From positions 20,086 to 84,085 of the forward strand of contig CANQAD010000001.1 of assembly GCA_947588735.1 (NCBI GenBank): a stretch of 64,000 nucleotides of DNA. Direction: 5' to 3'. The translations under genes were made by a program, and so were the position numbers. Within the stretch, counting starts at the first letter, position 1; each line of letters starts with the position of its first letter. The DNA is from an uncultured Akkermansia sp. Its GTDB lineage: Bacteria; Verrucomicrobiota; Verrucomicrobiia; Verrucomicrobiales; Akkermansiaceae. Shown one piece after another: positions 1 through 13,042 of the stretch. Below the pieces are notes generated by a model. It did no database searches. It was not told the origin of the DNA and saw only the letters and a program-made list of their open reading frames with translations.

Positions 1-339
1 ATGGCTCAGGTGCGTAAAATTGCTCGAGTGCTCGGTCCGCGCGGTCTCATGCCCAATCCGAAGACCGGTACCGTCACCGATGATACGGCCAAGGCCGTGC
101 GCGAGGTGAAGGCGGGGCGTGTGGACTACAAGGTGGACAAGAACGCCAACATCTCGGCGGCCGTGGGCAAGCTTTCCTTTACCGAGGAACAACTTGCGGA
201 AAACCTGCGCTCGCTCATTGCATCTGTCGTGAAAGCCCGTCCGGCCGGGGCCAAGGGCGGCTACATCGCATCCGCAACGGTGGCTTGCTCCATGAACCCG
301 GGCATTACCCTCAACGCCGCGGAATACTCCAAGCTCTGA
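1..339 (+). CDS. rplA: 50S ribosomal protein L1, C-terminal part (5' end cut by window)
   Basis: This is the C-terminal half of ribosomal protein L1, which binds 23S rRNA at the L1 stalk. The segment [16 protein letters not shown] and the following KAG-V-Y--DK and KG-YI blocks are the conserved L1 core. Only 112 residues are present, against about 230 in a full protein, so the ATG at position 1 is an internal Met and not the start. The gene leads the rplA-rplJ-rplL-rpoB-rpoC order typical of bacteria, with rplJ starting 23 bases after its stop. Confidence 0.95.
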   Translation: MAQVRKIARVLGPRGLMPNPKTGTVTDDTAKAVREVKAGRVDYKVDKNANISAAVGKLSFTEEQLAENLRSLIASVVKARPAGAKGGYIASATVACSMNPGITLNAAEYSKL

Positions 340-362
340 GAACCCGAATATCTTACCAGATT

Positions 363-872
363 ATGAGTACTGAAAAGAAAGTGAATGCTGATAAAGAGAC
401 CATCATTTCTCAGCTGCTTGAGAAAGTCAATGGCTCTCCCTTCCTTATCGTCATCGATTACACCGGGGTGACAGTACCGGAATTCACCGCGTTGCGCGCT
501 TCGCTCGCAGCGGGAGGTGCCTCTTGCACCGTGGCAAAGAATTCCTACATGGCCAAGGCGCTTGCGCAGGCTGGCCTTCCGGATATCTCTGCCGCACTCA
601 AGGGGCAGACCGCCTATGTGACGGGCCAAAGTGACATTTGCGCCGCTGCCAAGGTGATCAACACCTTTGCCAACGCCTCTAAAAAGGCCGCGTATAAAAC
701 GGGCATCCTGGACGGGGCGGAGCTTATGCCTGACAAGATTCGTGCCTTGGGCGACCTGCCCAGCCGCGAGGTTCTGCTGGCCACTCTGCTTGGTACCATC
801 AACGGCGCCGGTGCGGCTCTGGCTCGCGTCATCCAAGCCCATGTTGACAAGGAGGGGAATTCTGAGCAGTAA
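363..872 (+). CDS. rplJ: 50S ribosomal protein L10
   Basis: L10 anchors L7/L12 dimers to the ribosome to form the stalk. The 169-residue protein has the L10 layout: an N-terminal globular domain (SPFLIVIDYTGVTV, then a basic-hydrophobic KNSYMAKAL segment) and a C-terminal helix for L12 binding (LLATLLGTINGAGAALARVI). I chose ATG 363 because the open frame upstream overlaps rplA and has no family similarity. There is no Shine-Dalgarno sequence; the leader is A/C/T-rich. It sits between rplA and rplL as in most bacteria. Confidence 0.93.
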   Translation: MSTEKKVNADKETIISQLLEKVNGSPFLIVIDYTGVTVPEFTALRASLAAGGASCTVAKNSYMAKALAQAGLPDISAALKGQTAYVTGQSDICAAAKVINTFANASKKAAYKTGILDGAELMPDKIRALGDLPSREVLLATLLGTINGAGAALARVIQAHVDKEGNSEQ

Positions 873-914
873 ATTCTGCGTCATATTAAAAAAAAGTCTT
901 GATCGGATGGCAAT

Positions 915-978
915 GGTGTGGTATCACACCCGCGCCTGAAAAATTAGGTTCTCTGTCGGCTCTCCGGCCGGTGAGAAC
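915..978 (+). promoter_or_regulatory. Two hairpins in the rplJ-rplL intergenic region
   Basis: The 163-base gap between rplJ and rplL contains a perfect 6-bp hairpin (915-920 with 925-930, loop GTAT) and a second one pairing 948-953 with 973-978 and 957-960 with 967-970. Neither is followed by a T run, so they look like RNA processing or attenuation structures rather than terminators. The role is inferred. Confidence 0.4.
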
Positions 979-1035
979 TGAAATGGGTGGGGAGCCCTCA
1001 TCCGCGACAAGAACCAATTAAACTACACTAAAACA

Positions 1036-1416
1036 ATGGCTGATATCAATACAATCGCTGAGGAACTCGGCAAGCTTACCATACTGGAGGCTGCCGAGCT
1101 TGTCAAGCTCCTGGAGGAGAAGTGGGGAGTTTCTGCCGCTGCGCCTGTGGCTGCTGCGGCTGGTGCTGCTGCTGCTGCGCCTGCGGAAGCTGCTGAGGAA
1201 AAGACCGACTTCAATGTTGAGCTCACTGATGCCGGCGCCAACAAGATTGCCGTCATCAAGGCGGTACGCACTGTCAAGACCGGTATGGGACTGGCGGACG
1301 CCAAGAAGCTTGTTGAGAGCGCTCCGGCACTCGTGCTTGAAGGAGCCTCCAAGGAGGATGCCGACAAGGCGAAAGCTGAGCTCGAGAAAGCCGGTGCAAA
1401 GGTTACCATCAAGTAA
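1036..1416 (+). CDS. rplL: 50S ribosomal protein L7/L12
   Basis: This 126-residue acidic protein is the multi-copy stalk protein that recruits translation factors. An N-terminal dimerisation helix ([27 protein letters not shown], roughly residues 5-31) is followed by a long Ala/Pro hinge and a C-terminal domain with the conserved KI-VIKAVR and [10 protein letters not shown] segments. The length fits the family (120-130 residues). The leader has no Shine-Dalgarno motif (AAACTACACTAAAACA before the ATG). It lies between rplJ and rpoB. Confidence 0.96.
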   Translation: MADINTIAEELGKLTILEAAELVKLLEEKWGVSAAAPVAAAAGAAAAAPAEAAEEKTDFNVELTDAGANKIAVIKAVRTVKTGMGLADAKKLVESAPALVLEGASKEDADKAKAELEKAGAKVTIK

Positions 1417-1435
1417 CCCGTCGCCTTTTGCGAGA

Positions 1436-1462
1436 GCAGGGGAGGACCGCGTCCTCCCCTGC
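1436..1462 (+). terminator. Strong hairpin after rplL (attenuator or processing site)
   Basis: A perfect 12-bp stem (1436-1447 with 1451-1462) with a 3-base loop lies 20 bases after the rplL stop. It is not followed directly by a T run; T-rich sequence appears only from about 1499. It may be a partial terminator or RNase site that lowers rpoBC expression relative to L7/L12, as is known for this operon in other bacteria. The role is inferred. Confidence 0.5.
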
Positions 1463-1570
1463 GCTTCGCGTACTTGCCCGCTTGCTTCGGCAAGCTGATT
1501 TTCTCTTTTCACCCTTTTACCCACGTCTCACCTAAGATCGACCCGGTGCGCTTCTGCACACGCGCCAGCT

Positions 1571-1627
1571 GCTCCCGGTCGGTTTTAGTTCACCATTAAA
1601 ACCGAACAGTTCCCGGATACCGGGAGC
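1571..1627 (+). promoter_or_regulatory. Structured 5' leader upstream of rpoB
   Basis: An outer 9-bp stem (GCTCCCGGT 1571-1579 with ACCGGGAGC 1619-1627) encloses a perfect inner 8-bp hairpin (CGGTTTTA 1580-1587 with TAAAACCG 1597-1604). A competing hairpin (TCCCGG 1611-1616 with CCGGGA 1620-1625, loop ATA) shares bases with the outer stem, so the two folds exclude each other. The element ends 23 bases before the rpoB ATG. A role in controlling rpoBC is inferred. Confidence 0.55.
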
Positions 1628-1650
1628 AAAACCTAATTTCCGCGCACTCC

Positions 1651-4600
1651 ATGTCCAAGCCCAAGCAAGAGCGAATCAGTTTCGGTAAAATTACAGAAGT
1701 TATTCAGCCGCCGAACCTTATTGAGATACAAACCAAATCCTACGAGGAGTTTTTACAACGCTTCACAGTTCCGGGGAAGCGGCTCAAGATGGGGTTGCAG
1801 GCAGTTTTGTCCGAGCATTTCCCGATTGAAAGCTATGATTCGCAGATCCGCCTGGAGTTTGTGTCCTACGAGGTATCGCCTCCCAAGATCACGGACTTTG
1901 CGGCCATTCGAGCCGGTGAAACCTACAGTTCCTCCCTTTATGTCCGCTTTCGCCTGAAGTGCAACGATTACACTGCCGAGGAAGATGTTTACATGGGAGA
2001 AATCCCCATGATTACCGACCGAGGGACCTTTGTCATCAACGGAGCGGAGCGTGTCATCGTTGCTCAGCTGCACCGTTCTCCCGGCATCTGTTACGAAAAG
2101 ACCCGCCACGCCAACGGAAAAGAGCTTTACTCGTTCCGCATCATCCCGGATCGTGGTTCCTGGCTGGAGGTGCAATTTGATACGAACGATCTCATGTACG
2201 TGTACCTGGATCGCCGTCGCCGTCGTCGCAAATTCCTGGCGACTACGTTTTTGCGTTATTTGGGTTATGAGACGGATCGTTCCATTGTGGAGCAGTTTTA
2301 CACCATTCAGAAACTGCGTGTTGCCGACGTGAGCGGCGACGAGTTGGAGTACCTTGTACCTTTCGAAGATGTGAAGTTCAGTGAGAAGGACTCCACCCGT
2401 CCGGCCTCAGTCATTGCCAAGGCGTATGAGCCCCTCAGTCTTGCGACAATCCGTCGCATGCAGGAGCTGGGCATCAAGACTGTTGAAGTCATTGACCAGC
2501 GCGAGGACGAATTACTCGTGAAGACGCTCAAAAAAGACCTCTCCTATGACCGAGAGAGCGCACTCAAGGAAATTTTCCGCAAGTTTCGTCCGGGCGATCC
2601 GACTTCCGTACAGCAGGCCGCAGCGGCTCTTGACCGGCTCTTCCGGGAAGAGAAACGCTACGATCTCACCCGAGTGGGTCGCTATAAAATCAACCAGAAA
2701 CTTGGTTTGGACGTGCCGGAGGACGTGCGTCTGATTCAGCCCATAGACTTCCTCACTGCCGTCAAATATCTGTTGCGACTTCGCCATGGGGAAGGTGTTG
2801 TGGATGACATTGATCACTTGGGCAACCGTCGCGTGCGCGCTGTGGGCGAGCTCATTGCCAATCAGTGCCGCGTTGGTCTGGCTCGTACGGAGCGCTTGGT
2901 CAAGGAGCGAATGACACTCTGCGATACAACGCGCAGCGATCTTACTCCCAGCAAGCTCATCAACCCGAAAGCCCTCAGCGCTGTCGTGCGTGACTTCTTT
3001 GGACGCAGCCAGCTTTCTCAGTTCATGGACCAGATCAATCCGCTGGCCGAGCTTACCCACAAACGTCGCCTTTCTGCTCTTGGTCCGGGTGGTTTGAACC
3101 GCGACCGTGCCGGCTTTGAGGTACGCGACGTGCACCCCTCGCACTACGGTCGTATTTGTCCCATTGAGACACCGGAAGGTCCAAATATCGGTCTCATTAA
3201 CTCGCTTTGCACCTATGCTCGCATTGATGAGTACGGCTTCATTGAGACGCCTTTCCGCAAGGTCAAGACCATCCAGAAGAAGAATAAAAAGGGGGAGGTG
3301 ACCGACACTGAGGTCATCATTACGAACGAGGTAGAGTATCTCTCCGCCGACAAGGAAGAGTATCACCTCATTGCCCAGGCCAACAATCCCATTGATAACG
3401 ACAACGGTCACGGCCACTTTGTGAAGCCGCGCGTTACGGCGCGTGAGCACGGGGAGTTCATTGAGGTTGATCCCCGCCGCGTGGAGTACATGGATGTTTC
3501 TCCCAAGCAGATTATCTCCATTGCTGCCGGTCTTATTCCCTTTTTGGAGCACGATGACGCCAACCGAGCCCTCATGGGCGCCAACATGCAGCGCCAGGGT
3601 GTGCCGCTGATGGTGAACCAGGCTCCGCTAGTCGGGACAGGGATTGAGGCCAAATGCGCCCGCGACAGCGGCGCTGTCATTGTTGCCGCAGGCCCCGGCA
3701 TCGTCGCTTCCGCGACGGCGGAGTATATCGTCACCACCAAAGATGGCGAGTTGCCTGTGTCCGCCCAGCGTTGGCTGAGCGATCCGGAGAGCATCAAGAC
3801 GGATCCCGACAAGGGCGTCTATGTTTATCAACTGCGCAAATTCATGCGTTCCAACGCCTCCACATGCATCAACCAGCGGCCCATCGTGGCACGTGGCGCC
3901 AAGGTGAAGGCCGGGGATGTGTTGGCCGATGGTCCCTGCACGGATGGCGGCGAGCTTGCTTTGGGTCGCAACGTGTTGGTGGCTTACATGTCGTGGTACG
4001 GCTATAACTTCGAGGACGCCATCATCATCTCCGAGCGTCTGGTGCAGGAGGACGCCTATACTTCCATTCACATTGAAGAGTTCGAGGAGAAAGCGCGTGA
4101 CACGAAGCTCGGTCCGGAGGAAATCACCCGTGATATTCCCAATGTGGGCGATGAAGCTCTCAAGAACCTGGGCAGCGACGGCGTAGTGCGCATCGGGGCC
4201 GAGGTCAAGCCGGGGGACATCCTCGTGGGCAAGATCAGCCCGAAGAGTGAAACTGACCTTGCCCCGGAGGAACGCTTGTTGCGCGCTATTTTTGGTGAAA
4301 AAGCGGCTGACGTGAAGGATACTTCTCTGCGTGTGCCGCCCGGCACCACAGGCGTCGTCATGGACGTGCGCATCGTGCGTTCCGTTGCTCCCGGAGCGCC
4401 GGAGCTTGATTCCGAGAAGGAGGCCCAAAAGCAAAGGAAAAAGGCGGACGAGGAGTATGTGCGCGACAAGAAAAATCTCATTGACTTGCTCACCAGTCGG
4501 CTCTCGGATCGTTTACTTGGCGAGAAAATTCCGCTGGAGGTCACACGTGTGGGTACCGGCGAAGTGCTCATCCCTGCCAATCGAAAGATAACCAAGACCC

Positions 4601-5730
4601 TCCTTCACAATCTGGCTGAACATCACGATCAGATTGACATGAACGAAAGCCCGGTACGCAACCAGATCTTCGAGATCATCAATGCTTACGAGCCTCGCTT
4701 CCGTGACCTTGACGAGGAGCGTGATCGCAGGCTCGACCAGATTGAAGCTGGTGCTGAGATGGAGCCGGGTGTGGTTACCGAGGTAAAGGTTTATATTGCC
4801 ACCAAACGCAAGCTGGGTGTGGGCGATAAGATGGCTGGCCGTCACGGTAACAAGGGCGTTTGCTCCCGCGTGCTCCCTGTGGAGGACATGCCGTACCTGG
4901 AGGATGGCACTCCGGTTGATATCATCCTCAACCCTCTCGGCGTGCCTTCCCGCATGAATGTGGGGCAGGTGCTGGAAGCCCACTTGGGTGTGGCGGCCAA
5001 AGCGCTCGGCTTCAAGGTGGCGACCCCTGTATTTGACGGTATAGATGAAGCCAAGATCTGGGATTACATGAGCCAGGCCAAAAAAGTACCCGGCTTCACG
5101 TGGGTGGGTGATGGCAAGGATGGTTCCGTGGCCGGCAAGAGTCGCCTTATCGACGGTCTGACCGGCGAGTATTTCCACTACCCTGTGGTGGTCGGCTACA
5201 CCTACATGCTCAAACTGAACCACCTTGTCGCCGACAAGGTGCATGCCCGCGCCGTGGGTACCTACTCACTCGTTACCCAGCAGCCGCTGGGTGGCAAGGC
5301 TCAGCACGGCGGCCAGCGTTTTGGCGAAATGGAGGTGTGGGCGATGGAGGCTTACGGCGCCGCATACACCTTGCAAGAGCTGCTCACCGTCAAATCCGAC
5401 GATGTGCAGGGGCGCACGCGCATCTACGAGAATATTGTCCGCGGGGACAACTCGCTGGAAGCGGGCACTCCGGAGTCCTTCAACGTGCTCATCAAGGAAA
5501 TGCAGGCTCTTTGCTTGAATGTTCAGCCGCTTGAGAAGCGGTATCGCGAAGGATCGAAATCTCAAGAGGTGGATGTGTTCCAAGTGCTGGCAGACGTCGC
5601 CGATGAGGAAGAGATCGAGAAAGACGTGCAAGATTACGAAAACATGATAGAGATTCGCCTGGATGGCGAGGATTCTGATATGGCCAATTCCATTGATCTG
5701 CACACCGATGATGATGAAAGCGAGCACTGA
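1651..5730 (+). CDS. rpoB: DNA-directed RNA polymerase subunit beta
   Basis: The 1359-residue beta subunit has all expected blocks: RIIPDRGSWLE near the N-terminus, the rifampicin region (FFGRSQLSQFMDQINPL, then HKRRLSALGPGGL), IETPEGPNIGLI, the GRHGNKGV segment, and the C-terminal GGKAQHGGQRFGEMEVWA clamp-binding region. Length is close to the E. coli protein (1342). In the rifampicin cluster the usual contact residues D, H and S are retained (FMDQ, THKRR, RLSALG); the residue equivalent to E. coli N518 is I and that equivalent to S508 is R. The leader holds a double hairpin and no Shine-Dalgarno sequence. rpoC follows 34 bases after the stop. Confidence 0.98.
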   Translation: MSKPKQERISFGKITEVIQPPNLIEIQTKSYEEFLQRFTVPGKRLKMGLQAVLSEHFPIESYDSQIRLEFVSYEVSPPKITDFAAIRAGETYSSSLYVRFRLKCNDYTAEEDVYMGEIPMITDRGTFVINGAERVIVAQLHRSPGICYEKTRHANGKELYSFRIIPDRGSWLEVQFDTNDLMYVYLDRRRRRRKFLATTFLRYLGYETDRSIVEQFYTIQKLRVADVSGDELEYLVPFEDVKFSEKDSTRPASVIAKAYEPLSLATIRRMQELGIKTVEVIDQREDELLVKTLKKDLSYDRESALKEIFRKFRPGDPTSVQQAAAALDRLFREEKRYDLTRVGRYKINQKLGLDVPEDVRLIQPIDFLTAVKYLLRLRHGEGVVDDIDHLGNRRVRAVGELIANQCRVGLARTERLVKERMTLCDTTRSDLTPSKLINPKALSAVVRDFFGRSQLSQFMDQINPLAELTHKRRLSALGPGGLNRDRAGFEVRDVHPSHYGRICPIETPEGPNIGLINSLCTYARIDEYGFIETPFRKVKTIQKKNKKGEVTDTEVIITNEVEYLSADKEEYHLIAQANNPIDNDNGHGHFVKPRVTAREHGEFIEVDPRRVEYMDVSPKQIISIAAGLIPFLEHDDANRALMGANMQRQGVPLMVNQAPLVGTGIEAKCARDSGAVIVAAGPGIVASATAEYIVTTKDGELPVSAQRWLSDPESIKTDPDKGVYVYQLRKFMRSNASTCINQRPIVARGAKVKAGDVLADGPCTDGGELALGRNVLVAYMSWYGYNFEDAIIISERLVQEDAYTSIHIEEFEEKARDTKLGPEEITRDIPNVGDEALKNLGSDGVVRIGAEVKPGDILVGKISPKSETDLAPEERLLRAIFGEKAADVKDTSLRVPPGTTGVVMDVRIVRSVAPGAPELDSEKEAQKQRKKADEEYVRDKKNLIDLLTSRLSDRLLGEKIPLEVTRVGTGEVLIPANRKITKTLLHNLAEHHDQIDMNESPVRNQIFEIINAYEPRFRDLDEERDRRLDQIEAGAEMEPGVVTEVKVYIATKRKLGVGDKMAGRHGNKGVCSRVLPVEDMPYLEDGTPVDIILNPLGVPSRMNVGQVLEAHLGVAAKALGFKVATPVFDGIDEAKIWDYMSQAKKVPGFTWVGDGKDGSVAGKSRLIDGLTGEYFHYPVVVGYTYMLKLNHLVADKVHARAVGTYSLVTQQPLGGKAQHGGQRFGEMEVWAMEAYGAAYTLQELLTVKSDDVQGRTRIYENIVRGDNSLEAGTPESFNVLIKEMQALCLNVQPLEKRYREGSKSQEVDVFQVLADVADEEEIEKDVQDYENMIEIRLDGEDSDMANSIDLHTDDDESEH

Positions 5731-5764
5731 TTCCTGATCCTCCAACCCCAAAACTTTTACCCCT

Positions 5765-10030
<4,266 letters not shown>

Positions 10031-10054
10031 TTTGCGGTGCTTCAGTTGCTTTTC

Positions 10055-10087
10055 GCCCGCTTTCCTACCACGGAGAGCGGGCTTTTT
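10055..10087 (+). terminator. Rho-independent terminator of the rpl-rpoBC operon
   Basis: An 11-bp stem (10055-10065 with 10072-10082, one G-T pair) is followed at once by TTTTT (10083-10087). It lies 24 bases after the rpoC stop and marks the end of the operon. Confidence 0.9.
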
Positions 10088-10127
10088 CCTTGCCTTCAAA
10101 AGAGGATCTGATAGCATCGGGGGAGAA

Positions 10128-10520
10128 GTGAGTGAGCTTTGTACAGAACAAAACGATACGCCGCGTTTTTCAGATTCGCTGCTCATCCTCTGTATTCTCG
10201 CATCGCCGTTACTTTTCCTGAACATCATTTTTTCATGTGTGGTGTTGCTTTCGGGGATGCTACCCACTGCCTTCGTGTACTTGCTGTTGCGACATAGGTC
10301 CACGCGCTGTCGCTGTGCGTACTGCGCGAGCGGAGCAGGAGTTGCCGTGCCGTGGCTTTTGTTCATGGTGTTTGCTGTGGCTTTTAACGGAGCTTATTCT
10401 CTGTTGGATATTGGATTATGTGTCGCATATACTTTGTGTGTGATAGCGCTGCATGGGCTTACTTTTTCGATATTCTACGCTCTGTGGAGATGGAATCGTG
10501 CAGGACATCCGCAATCATAG
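10128..10520 (+). CDS. Small hydrophobic membrane protein, unknown function
   Basis: I do not recognise a family. From GTG 10128 the frame codes 130 residues, with hydrophobic stretches LLILCILASPLLFLNIIF, VVLLSGMLPTAFVYLLL, AVPWLLFMVFAVAF, LLDIGLCVAYTLCVIAL and LTFSIFYALW, so three to five membrane segments are likely. A C-x-C-x2-C group (CRCAYC) lies in the loop after the second segment. A purine-rich GGGGAG precedes the GTG at very short spacing, so the exact start is uncertain. The open frame continues upstream through the end of rpoC, but that part is a shadow. It starts after the rpoC terminator and would need its own promoter. Confidence 0.5.
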   Translation: MSELCTEQNDTPRFSDSLLILCILASPLLFLNIIFSCVVLLSGMLPTAFVYLLLRHRSTRCRCAYCASGAGVAVPWLLFMVFAVAFNGAYSLLDIGLCVAYTLCVIALHGLTFSIFYALWRWNRAGHPQS

Positions 10521-10762
10521 ACGAACGTCTTCTCTATGCGTCCACGCGTAACCATATCCTGATGATATTCCCGTTACTTGAAGATATGAATTTTTCTCCT
10601 TCCGGTTCCCTTATTTTCTCGGAGCCCTTCATCAGTTCGGAATGCGAGTATTGCTTCCGTTACGACAGTCTGACAAGGCTGCTTCGCTTGCAGTGTCGCG
10701 TGTTGTCCAAGATGCCGTACGAGGGCTATAAGCGTGATGACGCGGTGGTCGGGCAAAAATAG
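10490..10762 (+). pseudogene. Possible gene remnant ending inside a mobile-element end
   Basis: A 90-residue frame starting at ATG 10490 overlaps the end of the membrane protein gene and stops at 10762, inside the left terminal repeat of the 476-bp element that begins at 10751. No family is recognised. It may be a gene whose 3' end was replaced when the element inserted, or a chance frame. The last residues (GQK) are encoded by the element. Confidence 0.25.
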
Positions 10763-11226
10763 CGCACCGAAAAAAGAAAAGTGTTCGGACATAATTAGTG
10801 TACCGAAGTGTCCCGCGATGTTTGACCGTCATTGTTTTTGATGTCCTTTGTAAATGGCGCCGCCAGGGGACAAGATGATCTCATCGATTGCCCCTACCCT
10901 TCTTTCTTCTAATCGCATATATTTTCTCGTTTCGCTAATCTCTCGTAAAATTTGTCGAGCATTACTTTGAGCTTCACCGAGATTTTTACTCCTCCGCTGT
11001 TGCCTTGATGGGCTGTTAATTTTCCTCGCTTACTTCGGGGCGTGCAGCAATTCGCCGCTTGCGAGTGCGTAGCATCCTGTACTTATTGCGAGCCTCAATG
11101 ATGTTCGCAATACCTTCTTGGCCTTTGTCTGTGTTTACCATACAGACATTATGGTACACTATTTTTTGTCCAAACGATCAATCTCATGCCCTCTTTTTCC
11201 CCCGTTCGGTGCACTTATTTTTGTCC
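10751..11226. mobile_element. Decayed IS-like element with paired terminal repeats
   Basis: Two copies of a ~21-bp motif, consensus GGACAAAAATAGTGYACCGAA, lie at the left end (10751-10771 and 10787-10807). Two more lie inverted at the right end (11152-11171 and 11205-11226). Multiple repeated sites at each end are a known trait of IS21-family elements. No transposase frame remains in the ~340 bases between. On the minus strand a 41-codon frame (ATG near 11143) and an adjacent shifted frame downstream look weakly coding but match nothing I know. No clear target duplication is visible. Confidence 0.55.
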
Positions 11227-11247
11227 GATTGCGGTATGCCGTATGCT

Positions 11248-11672
11248 CACGTTCGTCCCAAGAAAGAGCAATCCCCAATAAGTTGTTAACGGCGCATCGT
11301 TCAACGCAAATCGTTGATTATTTACGATTTACGATTTACGATTGACGATTTGGAAAGAAAGCGAGCCGGAGGCTCGGAAAATGCGGAGCGTGGGCGACGG
11401 GAAAAGGCGGAACCAGGCGCAGATTGGTTAGAAAGCGAAGCTCAATTTTCTAAGTCAAGATGCGATGATCAAGGGAAAGCATCCGGTGTTACGCTATGCC
11501 GGGCTGACTCATCGGTCTTACCACCGCTGCGCGTGCGCCCTACCGGGGAGCGTTGACCGCTTTGCTGAATCGTCCATGGTTTGCTGTCTTGCTGGCCTGC
11601 TTCTTTCGCCCTTGGAAAACGCATGGGAAATGGGTTCAATAAGACCGGAGAATATTTTCTTGGGACACGTGT
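11248..11672 (-). mobile_element. Family B repeat, copy 1 (MITE-like, 425 bp)
   Basis: The element is in reverse orientation. Its ends are CACGTTCGTCCCA (left) and, read inward from the right, ACACGTGTCCCA. The 10-bp sequence GCCGTATGCT flanks it directly on both sides (11238-11247 and 11673-11682), which is a target-site duplication. It contains a heptad array (TTACGATT units, about 11316-11350) and GC-rich sequence shared with the copies near 29.1 and 35.7 kb. It has no transposase. It ends 45 bases before the ychF -10 box. Confidence 0.8.
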
Positions 11673-11732
11673 GCCGTATGCTTAGTAATTTTTCTTTTCT
11701 CTTGAGTGGAGGTGCTGTAGAATAGCGGCGTT

Positions 11733-12854
11733 ATGTTGCAAGCAGGTATTGTAGGATTGCCGAATGTTGGAAAGTCAACTTTGTTCAATGCGGTGACTCG
11801 TTCTCGCAAGGCTGAGGCGGCGAATTATCCTTTCTGTACGATTGATCCTAATGTGGGGGTGGTAGAGGTGCCGGACGCGCGTTTGGCGGTGCTGGCGGGG
11901 ATGAGCAAGAGTGCGCAGGTGATTCCGGCGGCCATCGAGTTTGTGGATATTGCAGGCCTTGTGAAAGGTGCGGCGGAGGGTGCGGGATTGGGCAACAAGT
12001 TCCTTTCTCACATCCGTGAGACGGATGCCATTGTGCAAGTAGTTCGCTGCTTTGAAGATTCGGATATCATTCATGAGCTGGGCAGTGTGGATCCCGTGCG
12101 CGATATAGAAATCATCAACAATGAACTCATCCTTGCCGACATTGCCGCACTGGAGAAAAGGCGCGAATCTCGAGCGAAGAAAGCTAAGGGAGGAGATAAG
12201 GAGGCACGCGAAGAGATGGCCCTTATCGAAAAATTATTGCCGCATTTGGACGCCGGCAATCCCGCTATCACGCTGGACCTTTCCGATAACGAACGCAAAC
12301 TGCTGCGTACGTTTTTCCTGCTCTCAAATAAGAAGAGCATTTTTGCCTGCAATGTGAGCGAGGCTGAGCTTGCTGCCGCTGTGAATGACCCGGATTCGCA
12401 TCCGTATGTTTCTGCCGTGCGCCGCTACGTGGCGAAGCAACATCATGCGGAGGCTGTGGTGATTTCTGCGCGCATTGAGGAGGAACTGTCCGATTTGCCG
12501 GAGGAGGAGGCTCGAGAGTACTTGCATGATCTCGGTGTGCAGGATTCCGGCGTGAGTTCGCTCATTCGTTCGGTGTACCACCTGCTCGGGCTGCGCACTT
12601 ATCTGACCACCGGGCCCAAAGAAACCCGCGCGTGGACCATCCCTGCCGGAGCCAAGGCTCCGCAAGCCGCCGGAGTCATCCATACAGATTTTGAACGAGG
12701 TTTTATTGCGGCGCAGGTGGTAGCCTACGAGGATCTCGTGGCGTGCGGTTCCATGCTGAAGGCTAAGGAGGCTGCCAAGCTGCGCATCGAGGGCAAGGAC
12801 TATGTGGTGCAGGATGGCGATGTGGTTGAGTTTCGCTTCAACGTTTCCAAGTAA
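11733..12854 (+). CDS. ychF: Redox-regulated P-loop ATPase/GTPase YchF (OLA1 family)
   Basis: YchF is an Obg-like ribosome-associated nucleotide hydrolase that prefers ATP. The protein (373 residues) has the P-loop [10 protein letters not shown] at residues 8-17, DIAGLVKGA (switch II), the coiled-coil insertion around residues 125-170 with basic [12 protein letters not shown], and a C-terminal TGS-like domain ([28 protein letters not shown]). This matches the family at 360-370 residues. A TAGAAT box at 11718-11723 ends 9 bases before the ATG, so the mRNA may be leaderless. A family B repeat lies directly upstream. Confidence 0.96.
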   Translation: MLQAGIVGLPNVGKSTLFNAVTRSRKAEAANYPFCTIDPNVGVVEVPDARLAVLAGMSKSAQVIPAAIEFVDIAGLVKGAAEGAGLGNKFLSHIRETDAIVQVVRCFEDSDIIHELGSVDPVRDIEIINNELILADIAALEKRRESRAKKAKGGDKEAREEMALIEKLLPHLDAGNPAITLDLSDNERKLLRTFFLLSNKKSIFACNVSEAELAAAVNDPDSHPYVSAVRRYVAKQHHAEAVVISARIEEELSDLPEEEAREYLHDLGVQDSGVSSLIRSVYHLLGLRTYLTTGPKETRAWTIPAGAKAPQAAGVIHTDFERGFIAAQVVAYEDLVACGSMLKAKEAAKLRIEGKDYVVQDGDVVEFRFNVSK

Positions 12855-12954
12855 GCGTTCCAACGACTGTTCCGGGAAGGTTGTCGTGCATGCGTTTCCG
12901 GCAAGGGGACGCGCATGCTTTGGGGACCTCATCTGCCAGGGAAACTGCATAGGA

Positions 12955-13030
12955 CATGCGGTTGCCATTTACGATTCCCGAGATGAGATTTACAATTTTT
13001 TGATAACGTGCTCTCTGAGCAGGTTGCTCT
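12955..13030 (+). repeat. Decayed family A repeat fragment
   Basis: The segment reads ATGCGGTTGCCATTTACGATT..., then TTTTTTGATAACGTGC and a CTGAGCAG end. It follows the order of the left part of family A (ATGCGGTTGCTATTTACGATT ... TTTATTGATCATGTGC...GCGCAG) with many changes. It lies immediately upstream of the intact copy at 13043, so it appears to be an older relic. Confidence 0.55.
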
Positions 13031-13042
13031 GATTCTTATGTC

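Noticed and set aside
10751-11226. An intact insertion sequence
   Set aside because: No transposase frame longer than about 60 codons is present between the end repeats.
11316-11350. Heptad arrays as a CRISPR or tandem-repeat locus
   Set aside because: Units are 7 bp with no spacers and no cas genes; they lie inside dispersed elements.
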